Source of the DNA: Gammaproteobacteria bacterium (ex Lamellibrachia satsuma)
GTDB lineage: Bacteria > Pseudomonadota > Gammaproteobacteria > Chromatiales > Chromatiaceae
Assembly: GCA_019623805.1 (NCBI GenBank)
Contig: CP053680.1
Span: 2,210,001-2,274,000, forward strand
Reading direction: 5' to 3'
DNA length: 64,000 nt
This document shows, one piece after another, positions 57,825 to 64,000 of the stretch; positions within the stretch are counted from its first letter, which is position 1, and each line of letters opens with the position of its first letter. The translations under genes and the position numbers were made by a program. A model generated the notes under the pieces. That model was given only the letters and a program-made list of their open reading frames with translations, ran no database searches and had not been told where the DNA came from.

Positions 57825-58199
57825 ATGGAACAGCAGAACAAATCCCCCCATATTTTTATCGTGGAAGAGGCGACCTTCGATAAGAAGGTGATCCAGGCTT
57901 CTGCAGAACTGCCTGTCATGGTGGATTTCTGGGCGGAGTGGTGTTCGCCCTGTCTATCCCTTGCGCCAGCGCTGGAAAGGGTGATCGAAGAACTGGATGG
58001 GGCTGTGCAGCTGGCCAAGGTGGAAGTGGATGACAATATGCGTCTGGCAGGCCACTACCGTCTACGCGGATTCCCGACGGTGATCCTGTTCCATCATGGG
58101 GAAGAGTTGGGACGTTTTCATGGTTCCCGCGCCAGCCACTGGTTACGGGAGTGGATAGAAGAGCATCTGCCCGACTATCTGGCCAGTCGGGAAGCGTAA
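57825..58199 (+). CDS. Thioredoxin-domain protein with WCSPC active site
   Basis: A 124-residue soluble thioredoxin fold: catalytic WCSPC (Cys40/Cys43) where canonical thioredoxin has WCGPC, the cis-Pro in RGFPTVILF and the FWAEWC strand. The N-terminal 25 residues extend a little beyond E. coli TrxA. The Ser changes active-site redox potential in related proteins, so it may be a specialised thioredoxin. It is monocistronic and divergent from hemB. Confidence 0.9.
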   Translation: MEQQNKSPHIFIVEEATFDKKVIQASAELPVMVDFWAEWCSPCLSLAPALERVIEELDGAVQLAKVEVDDNMRLAGHYRLRGFPTVILFHHGEELGRFHGSRASHWLREWIEEHLPDYLASREA

Positions 58200-58206
58200 C
58201 AATGTA

Positions 58207-58234
58207 GCCCTGATCCGCTGCGCTTGGTCAGGCC
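58207..58234. repeat. Short dispersed palindrome (TGATCCGCT type)
   Basis: GCCCTGATCCGCTGCGC-TTGGTCAGGCC, same family as 5034, 34015 and 49391. It directly follows the thioredoxin stop. Confidence 0.6.
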
Positions 58235-58481
58235 TGCGGGGTTTTGGAGGTACGATTAGCCAAAAAATAAGAATTAAACGAATGATGTTTGATGGCCTGC
58301 TGCCGGGATGGAGCGGTTGTTACAGAAAAAATATAATAAAAACAGATAGATGCGTGGCTCTGGCGGCAAATGGATGATCGATAAAAAATATCTAAAGAAT
58401 TCCGCAGGGGCGTCGATACATTAAGTGACGGACGACAAATGGATTCGATCCTCCTCCGGCGCTGAAAAATGCGCTGTTTAG

Positions 58482-58511
58482 GCCCACCCCTTCCCCGGGT
58501 GGGCTTTTTTT
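58482..58511 (+). terminator. Orphan rho-independent terminator
   Basis: GCCCACCC-CTTCCCC-GGGTGGGC followed by seven T. No gene ends near it on the plus strand. Confidence 0.85.
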
Positions 58512-58596
58512 ATGTTTGATTACCCGTAGGTTCAGCTATGATCAGGCAGTGATTATTTGCGGATAAATCTCTTTCCCGGTAGTGGCTGGGCTTATT

Positions 58597-58682
58597 CTGG
58601 TGCGCTGGGCGCACCCTACGTCGTCATATTTTGAGAAGCCACGCGCCATGCCGGTCATCATTGCGAAGACTGAAATTTGAAC
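58597..58682 (+). repeat. Diverged copy of the GTGCGCACC dispersed repeat
   Basis: CTGGTGCGCTGGGCGCACCCTACG followed by CATGCCGGTCATCATTGCGA and ACTGAAATTTGAAC; the tail parallels the copies at 12339 and 55405 with more mismatches, so the unit extends beyond the hairpin. Confidence 0.55.
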
Positions 58683-58690
58683 AGACAAGT

Positions 58691-61534
58691 CTATTCCGGA
58701 AGGAGCTCCGGCAGAGGTTTGCCGATATGGAAACCTTGTGCGTAGTCGACTCCCAGATCCGCCAGCAGCTGCAGGGTGGCTTCATCCTCGACAAACTCCG
58801 CGATAGTCTGCTTGCCGAATCCTTTGGCAACTTCGGAGAGTGCCTTGACGAAGATCTGGTCCTCCTTATTGGAGGCGAGTTGCTGGATAAAGGAGCCGTC
58901 GATCTTCACATAATCCACCGGCAGCTGCTTCAGGTAGAAGAAGGATGAGAAACCGACGCCGAAGTCATCCAGTGCAAAACGGCAGCCGAGCGCCTTGATC
59001 TGCTCCATCAACTGTTTTGCCGCTGTGATGCTGGAGACTGCGGCGGTTTCAGTGACTTCAAATACCAGACTGCCAGGGTCGACTTTGTGTTTCGCCAGTT
59101 GTTTCTTCAGATAGGGCAGCAGCCGGGGGTCGTCCACCACCATGCCTGAGAGGTTGATGGAGAAGGTGATGTTGCGTTGTGACTGCTGCAGTTGCTCAAG
59201 CCGCTTGATGGCTTTCTTGAGAATCAGCCGGTCGATCTTGTGGATCAGCCCAGTGGTTTCAGCAATTGGAATGAAAAGTCCCGGAGGGATCAGGGAGCCA
59301 TCTTTCTCCTGCATGCGGACCAGCACCTCGTAGTGTGAGATACGGCCATCGCTGATCTGCTGGATCGGTTGAAAGTGGAGAATAAAGCTCTCTTGCAACA
59401 GTGCCTGTTCGAGCTGCTCTTTGATTTGGATCTTGGTTTCAATCTGCTCGCGGATGTTTTCGTCAACTGAGAAGATGTGCCAGCTGTCACGTCCTGCATC
59501 CTTGGCCTGATACATCGCGAGGTCTGCATTGGCCATCAGATCGTGCACAGTAATGCCGTGAAGTGGGTAGAGTACGATGCCGATGCTGGCGGAGATCTTA
59601 TGCCTGTTGCCACGAACCGGCATCTCGACTCTGCTGAGTTCCTCCTGGATTTTGTGTGCCACGCCGATGGCCTCTTCCTTACTCGTTTCCCGCAGGGCCA
59701 GCGCGAACTCATCGCCGCCGAGCCGGGCCAGCAGATCGGATTCCCGGGTCACCGCATGCAGCCGTTCAGCCACCACTCTGAGCAGGGCATCCCCTGCCTG
59801 ATGGCCGCTGGTATCGTTGATATCCTTGAACTGGTCGAGGTCGAAATAGAGCAGTGCGGAGGTGTGGCCGTAACGCTTTGCCGCCTGCAGCATCGCTTCG
59901 AACTCGATATGAAAACGACGCCGGTTGAACAGTTCCGTCATGGGGTCATGGTCGGCCAGCCAGGCCAGGTTCTCCTCCGCCTGTTGGCGTTCGGTAATAT
60001 CGATGCCGGCGGAGAGTACTGCTGGATCGTCCTCTCTCGCGACATCAAGCCGTGCATGGAACCAGGAAATTGTGCGGATTACTCCCTCTGCGGTAACTAT
60101 GTCGCAGTCGTGGTGGTAGTGGTCCAGGCTGGCATTACGCAGCTGAAAGAGCTTTACGATGGTCTCCGGATCAAGGTTCTTGGGGTGAAGCAGCTGGTCG
60201 AAGTGGAGTGACGGATGAGTTTTCAGATCGTAGGCGGTTAACTGACTTGCAAAGTGGTTGATACTGTTTATCCGGCCGTCTGTGCGCTGGGTGATGATAA
60301 TGATTTGGGCAGTATCCATCAGGCCCTGCACGAAATCACGCTGTTGTGCGAGTTCACTGGTGCGCTGCAGTAAGTGGTGGGTGCGGCTGTTGATCTCCGA
60401 CTGCAGGGCCTCCAGTTGGAAGATAAGTGTTTCCGTTGTCTCTCCGAGCTGGTCTATTTCATCGTGAGAGAATGATTCATTTGTGGTTGACTTCAGTGAC
60501 GAACGGGCTTGGCCGTAGGCCTGCTTTGCAAGCAGCGGCAGGGTGGTTGACACTCGTTGCAATCGTGCCATTGGGCCCCATAACAGCATCAGCAATAGCA
60601 GCTCGGTGAGCAGAATCCCGGCGACTCCGGCAGTGATGCTGTTGCGAAAGGCACTCTCCATAGCCTGGATATGCCCGGAGATGTCTTCGATGATCAGCAG
60701 GTGGGCCGGCGTGCCGGTTTCATCATTGGCCAGCGGAAAGGCTGTGATTTCGAGGGTATTGTCTTCCAGCAGCAGCTGTTCGCTCTGGGAAAGGTTGGTA
60801 AACTGCAGATGCTCTGCTGCCTTGCTCAGACGTTGCAGGCTGGCGTGAGCGCCGGAGAGTGCCGTTACCCTCATCTCCCAGGGAGTGAGAAAGCCCTTGG
60901 AAGCTGCTTTGCCTGGTTGCTCTCTGACCAGGACAGCAATACCGGCACCTGTGATCCGTTGCAGTCTGACCACCGTGCCTGCGACCAGTTCTCCGACGAC
61001 CAATACGCCGGCCATGCTGTGGCCCTGCAACACCGGGACGGAGACATACTGTCGGCATTCGCGCCGGCAGGCGAGTGCGCTGGCAGGTTCTTCGTTCTCG
61101 ATGGCGTGATCGACCAGGGTGTGGCTCAGCGTTGGGCCGATGTTGCTTCCCCAGGTGAACAGTGGTGCACCCGCCTTTGAAAAATAGTGGATGGTATCCA
61201 CTCCCCACTCAATCTGCAGCAGGGAGCCGTGTTCCTGAACAATAGCGCTTATGTGCTGCGCAAGACCCATGTCCTCTTCTGTATCGATGTCAAGCTCGGG
61301 TATCAGGCCGGCAATGCTGAGAAGCCTTGAATAGGTTCCCTGCACCAATCCGTCAACTTCCCTGGCGCGTTGTTCCCGGACCTCTGTGCGTTGTGTTTCG
61401 AATTGATCCTTCTGCTTCAGATAAGCGATTGCCGTTAAAGAGACGTTGATGAGGACCAATAAGAGACTGAGCAGAATCAACAGCTTCCACTTAAGACTGA
61501 TGAAATGAGGTTTGCGTTGCTGCTTGCTTGTCAT
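58691..61534 (-). CDS. Membrane-bound GGDEF-EAL protein with extracytoplasmic sensor
   Basis: A 947-residue cyclic-di-GMP enzyme. Two transmembrane helices (about 13-35 and 298-320) enclose a periplasmic sensing domain; a HAMP-like stretch and coiled coil lead to a PAS domain (about 395-520), a GGDEF domain (motif RLGGDEF near 603) and an EAL domain (from about 700; EVLVR near 733 and DDFGVGFSSFFYLKQLPVDY downstream). Both signature motifs are intact apart from EVL for EAL, a common variant. It may be bifunctional or mainly a phosphodiesterase. It follows a porin and a small periplasmic protein on the same strand, 18 bases after the porin stop. Confidence 0.88.
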   Translation of the reverse strand: MTSKQQRKPHFISLKWKLLILLSLLLVLINVSLTAIAYLKQKDQFETQRTEVREQRAREVDGLVQGTYSRLLSIAGLIPELDIDTEEDMGLAQHISAIVQEHGSLLQIEWGVDTIHYFSKAGAPLFTWGSNIGPTLSHTLVDHAIENEEPASALACRRECRQYVSVPVLQGHSMAGVLVVGELVAGTVVRLQRITGAGIAVLVREQPGKAASKGFLTPWEMRVTALSGAHASLQRLSKAAEHLQFTNLSQSEQLLLEDNTLEITAFPLANDETGTPAHLLIIEDISGHIQAMESAFRNSITAGVAGILLTELLLLMLLWGPMARLQRVSTTLPLLAKQAYGQARSSLKSTTNESFSHDEIDQLGETTETLIFQLEALQSEINSRTHHLLQRTSELAQQRDFVQGLMDTAQIIIITQRTDGRINSINHFASQLTAYDLKTHPSLHFDQLLHPKNLDPETIVKLFQLRNASLDHYHHDCDIVTAEGVIRTISWFHARLDVAREDDPAVLSAGIDITERQQAEENLAWLADHDPMTELFNRRRFHIEFEAMLQAAKRYGHTSALLYFDLDQFKDINDTSGHQAGDALLRVVAERLHAVTRESDLLARLGGDEFALALRETSKEEAIGVAHKIQEELSRVEMPVRGNRHKISASIGIVLYPLHGITVHDLMANADLAMYQAKDAGRDSWHIFSVDENIREQIETKIQIKEQLEQALLQESFILHFQPIQQISDGRISHYEVLVRMQEKDGSLIPPGLFIPIAETTGLIHKIDRLILKKAIKRLEQLQQSQRNITFSINLSGMVVDDPRLLPYLKKQLAKHKVDPGSLVFEVTETAAVSSITAAKQLMEQIKALGCRFALDDFGVGFSSFFYLKQLPVDYVKIDGSFIQQLASNKEDQIFVKALSEVAKGFGKQTIAEFVEDEATLQLLADLGVDYAQGFHIGKPLPELLPE

Positions 61535-61552
61535 GCGCCCGTATCTGCTGGA

Positions 61553-62752
61553 TCAGAATCGATAGGAGGCGAGCAGGCTGAACATCTGCCAATGGCGTTC
61601 TGTTTGGAAAGGGTTGTTTTCCCTTAATGAAAGCCAGGCAGTACCGTCAATCCAGTGATATTCACCGCGAACCATGAAGGCGGGTGTGATGTCCCAACGT
61701 AATCCCAGGGCCCAATCTTTGGCAAACATATTGTGGGCAGGCATGCCGAAGGGGCCGGCCTCCTGTTTGGTGCCGTCCCGGTCGTTACGGTCAAGATAGC
61801 TGACGTCATAGCGGACGATGATCTCCCAGTCACTGAAGAGGTCGTGGGCCAGCTGTAGATAGTAGCCTTCGGCGGTGCCTTTTCCATCAGGTCGGATAGG
61901 TCCCAAGTCCTGGTTTATCACATCCTCCTGCATATATTCCGTGGTGAAGTGCCAAGCCTCTGCATTGTATTGGAACGAGAGTACCCGTAACTGTATGCCG
62001 ACAGTACCGTTGGTAAAGGGGTCTGTGGGACCGGGTTCGAAGTCGAGGTCCCCGTCGGCAATGGTGGCCGAAAGCCGGATGCGGCCACCCTCCAGCTCGT
62101 AGATGATCCGTCCAAGAAAGAAGAAATCGGCACTCATTTCGCCCTGCCAATCATTTCCAAGATAGGCGTATTCCACGTTTTCATCCGTCACTGGCTTGCC
62201 CATGCCGCCCTGGAACAGCAGATCCCCCCAATCTGTCAGCAGGTCGCCGTAAATCTGAAAACCGTCATTGGAGAGCTCCAGATTTCTTACCTTGTCGAAA
62301 TAGATCGACTGGGGCAGGAAGTTAGTGGGCCGGGTGAAGGCGACATCGCGGGTATCGTTATATAGGCCGATAGGGGTCTTGACACGGCCGAGTCGCAGGC
62401 CAAGGTTTCCGTTATCGAAATTTGCGAAATTGTAATCAAGCAGACCGTAGTCAAGACTCGGAGAGCCGTCCTGCATCTCGCCAGCGGTGAGTGAAAGAAG
62501 CTGGCCGGAGATCTGCAGCTGCGGGGTCAGTCGATAGGAGGCGTTGAGACCGAGTTCGCGAAAGTCCCAGCTGCCGTTGCTGCTGTCACCGAACCAGCTG
62601 TTGGCGGATGTGTGTGTGTAACCCTGGCTCAGAAAACCGTGGATCTGCAGGTTTTCATCACCAAACAGGGAGGATGCCGTCGCCAATGGCGGCAGCAGCC
62701 AGCCGAGCAGGACGAGTCGCCTACTCCACTTCCAGAATCTGTACCGATTCAT
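61553..62752 (-). CDS. Outer-membrane porin-like beta-barrel protein
   Basis: A 399-residue protein: signal peptide (1-27), then alternating beta-strands such as LQIHGFLSQGYTHTS, LGLRLGRVKTPIGLYNDT and WALGLRWDITPAFMVRGEY, ending in the terminal Phe (LLASYRF) of outer-membrane barrels. It resembles porins of the carbohydrate/anion-selective type; the substrate is unknown. Its start overlaps the upstream periplasmic-protein gene by 32 bases, and the GGDEF-EAL gene follows after 18 bases, so the three form one unit. Confidence 0.8.
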   Translation of the reverse strand: MNRYRFWKWSRRLVLLGWLLPPLATASSLFGDENLQIHGFLSQGYTHTSANSWFGDSSNGSWDFRELGLNASYRLTPQLQISGQLLSLTAGEMQDGSPSLDYGLLDYNFANFDNGNLGLRLGRVKTPIGLYNDTRDVAFTRPTNFLPQSIYFDKVRNLELSNDGFQIYGDLLTDWGDLLFQGGMGKPVTDENVEYAYLGNDWQGEMSADFFFLGRIIYELEGGRIRLSATIADGDLDFEPGPTDPFTNGTVGIQLRVLSFQYNAEAWHFTTEYMQEDVINQDLGPIRPDGKGTAEGYYLQLAHDLFSDWEIIVRYDVSYLDRNDRDGTKQEAGPFGMPAHNMFAKDWALGLRWDITPAFMVRGEYHWIDGTAWLSLRENNPFQTERHWQMFSLLASYRF

Positions 62753-63200
62753 CTCTGTTGTCCTCGGAAATATAACCGATTGCGCCGGGAGTCTTTTTTA
62801 TCATCTCTATCATTTCCGCCTCTGACTGGACGGTGTCGGGGGCCTGTCCGGTCCCTGAAAAGACTTTTCTGTCCCATGCGCGGCGAAGCTGATGGGGAAA
62901 TACCCCCAGCAGCTGTTTTGCGAATGCTTTGTGTAGTTTGTGTTTGTCGGGAAAGACAAAGACCCGAATTGCAGCGCCATCGGGCCAGATCTGGCGGCGC
63001 ATGCTGAATACGGCGCGTGCGGTGCTGCGGCTGATCTCTGCAGTATCAGTATTCGGATGGGTGATTAGTTGCAGCGCGAAAGTCTGGCGGAATGGAAAAA
63101 ACAGCAGACTGAAGGCGAGCAACAGTGCAGGCGCCAGTGGGAGGCGCCAGGGAGAGGCCCTGTCCGGGATACCTGCAGTGCGATCCTGCCGTTTTTCCAT
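62721..63200 (-). CDS. Small periplasmic substrate-binding-like protein
   Basis: A 159-residue protein with a signal-anchor-like segment (LALAPALLLAFSLLFFPF type, about 18-40) and a short domain with ITHPNTDTAEISRSTARAVF, RVFVFPDKHKLHKAF, and MIEMIKKTPGAIGYISE. This pattern is that of PstS-like phosphate-binding proteins, but the length is about half of PstS, so it is a single-lobe or truncated form. It is first in an operon with porin and GGDEF-EAL protein and probably acts as the ligand sensor. ATG 63200 (AAGGA before it) is preferred over a longer frame starting at 63362. Confidence 0.65.
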   Translation of the reverse strand: MEKRQDRTAGIPDRASPWRLPLAPALLLAFSLLFFPFRQTFALQLITHPNTDTAEISRSTARAVFSMRRQIWPDGAAIRVFVFPDKHKLHKAFAKQLLGVFPHQLRRAWDRKVFSGTGQAPDTVQSEAEMIEMIKKTPGAIGYISEDNRDESVQILEVE

Positions 63201-63327
63201 GTTCCTTGTCGCGATCCTTTTCGATGCAGACAGCATAACGTAATTTGTTGACTCAAATTCCCATAGCGGCCGATGGTGCAGTTTCTTGACCAGTTTGGTG
63301 TTCGGGAGGGAATGGAATTCTTTTTGC

Positions 63328-63900
63328 CTACCTCCTGCTGGTCCGGCCGGAAAACAGATCACGAATGGGGGTTGGGCGCTTCAGGTCGCCGGTCTCACCA
63401 TGCAGAATCAGATCGATGGTGTTACCGCAGCGGCTGTGTACCTGTAGTGCGTTGCGGGCTGGAGGACGTGAGCTGAGGTTGGCGCTGGTGGATATGAGTG
63501 GCCTGCCGCAGGCGCGGCTAAGGGCTGCGGCAACTGGGTGGTCGGTGACTCTGACCGCCACAGTCGAATGTTTTCCACGTATCCAGGCGGGCAGATCTGC
63601 GGCGGCGGGCAGTAGCCAGGTGACGGGACCGGGCCAACTGTCGAGCGCCGGTTTGAGTCTTGTTTGCGGGATCTGAGCCAGGTAGGGCCGCAGTCTTTCG
63701 AAGCTGTCCGAGATGAGGATCAGGCCCTTGTCGGCGGAGCGTTTTTTCAGCGCCAATAAGCGGAACACCGCCAGTGGGTTGAGTGGGTCGCAACCCAGTC
63801 CATAGACCGACTCGGTGGGATAGGCGATAAGACCGCCCCCAAGCACCGTCCGGACGGCCAGCCGGAGGCGCCAGGGGTGGATGACAGGCTTAGCCGGCAA
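63328..63900 (-). CDS. tsaC: Threonylcarbamoyl-AMP synthase
   Basis: A 190-residue Sua5/YciO/YrdC-family enzyme that makes threonylcarbamoyl-AMP for the t6A modification of tRNA. IAYPTESVYGLGCDP, LALKKRSADKGLILI (catalytic Lys/Arg) and the SxN motif STSANLSSRPP are intact. Translation from TTG 63900 gives 190 residues, exactly the length of E. coli TsaC; ATG 63945 would add 15 residues that overlap the upstream gene's coding DNA. Its start overlaps the stop of the partial gene at the window edge. The 3' end lies clear of the divergent/adjacent periplasmic gene. Confidence 0.87.
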   Translation of the reverse strand: MPAKPVIHPWRLRLAVRTVLGGGLIAYPTESVYGLGCDPLNPLAVFRLLALKKRSADKGLILISDSFERLRPYLAQIPQTRLKPALDSWPGPVTWLLPAAADLPAWIRGKHSTVAVRVTDHPVAAALSRACGRPLISTSANLSSRPPARNALQVHSRCGNTIDLILHGETGDLKRPTPIRDLFSGRTSRR

Positions 63901-64000
63901 GATCGGCCTGGAGCTTGGTGTCCTTGTCGATGACGCCTTGGGCATTTGCCTGCCGCTCTTCACGGATGCGTACCGCCAGCGCCTCATCGCCAAGTGCGAG
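63890..64000 (-). CDS. C-terminus of upstream gene, possibly PurE
   Basis: An open frame from the window edge gives 36 residues to TAA (63892-63890) and reads LALGDEALAVRIREERQANA then VIDKDTKLQADLAG. The LALxDxxLAxxxxxxR pattern with a following Val and charged tail resembles the C-terminus of N5-carboxyaminoimidazole ribonucleotide mutase (PurE) of purine synthesis, a frequent tsaC neighbour. The identification is tentative because only the last 36 residues are present. Confidence 0.4.
   Translation of the reverse strand, partial: LALGDEALAVRIREERQANAQGVIDKDTKLQADLAG

Larger units (their letters stand above)
58200..58690. other. 491-base intergenic region with orphan terminator and repeats
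   Basis: It holds a short dispersed palindrome (58207-58234), an AT-rich zone with a TATAAT-like sequence (58332-58337), a GC-rich segment ending at a strong terminator (58482-58511), and a diverged GTGCGCACC repeat (58597-58682). No protein gene is supported. The terminator is about 280 bases past the thioredoxin stop, so it may end a small RNA. Confidence 0.55.

Overview
The window looks like chromosome of a gammaproteobacterial sulfur oxidiser of the Chromatiales / Sedimenticola / endosymbiont type. The support is aprA at the left edge, a qmoA-qmoB-hdrC-hdrB electron-transfer operon close by, a CbbQ/CbbO-type pair, a moderately high GC content, and gammaproteobacterial neighbourhoods such as tesA divergent from ybbA-ybbP. 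The species cannot be fixed from sequence alone. No tRNA, rRNA, CRISPR array, prophage or intact insertion sequence was seen.

Layout. 0-12 kb: aprA (5' end outside the window), a YkgJ-type cysteine-cluster protein, phhB, a membrane-tethered response regulator, a three-gene ExbB/ExbD-like module and the operon qmoA-qmoB-hdrC-hdrB, which is convergent with aprA. 12-19 kb: a CbbQ-type AAA+ ATPase and its VWA partner, an MlaC-like protein, a retropepsin-like protease and a zinc-ribbon/TPR/PDZ membrane protein. 19-27 kb is the accessory part: two secreted cysteine-rich proteins (one a papain-type protease with thrombospondin type 3 repeats), an orphan NosD-like protein, a SHOCT lipoprotein, and a two-gene cytochrome operon whose first product resembles the Cyc2 fused cytochrome-porin.

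27-43 kb: metH, a second membrane-anchored response regulator, msrA with a histone-deacetylase-like enzyme, an OsmC protein, a 4Fe-4S uracil-DNA glycosylase, a quinone oxidoreductase, a stomatin/NfeD pair, and a signalling operon (PAS-PAS-GGDEF, REC-ANTAR, CBS4-PAS2-HisKA_2 kinase). 43-54 kb: tesA / ybbA-ybbP, a TtcA-like / CBS / ArsB-type transporter operon, two small unknowns, prlC and a CNP1-like protein. 54-64 kb: lemA with a GIDE/BAM-EF-hand protein, gamma carbonic anhydrase, an RRM protein, aroE, hemB, a thioredoxin, an operon of small periplasmic protein, porin and GGDEF-EAL protein, tsaC, and the tail of a probable purE.

How the genes fit together. AprA oxidises sulfite with AMP to APS. 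The Qmo-like flavoproteins with HdrCB should exchange its electrons with the quinone or thiol pool, with HdrCB in the place where many organisms have membrane-bound QmoC. The cytochrome operon suggests a second electron route at the outer membrane. Cyclic-di-GMP and two-component signalling is prominent (two GGDEF proteins, two membrane-anchored REC proteins, one ANTAR antiterminator). Many intergenic gaps carry dispersed palindromic repeats of several families.
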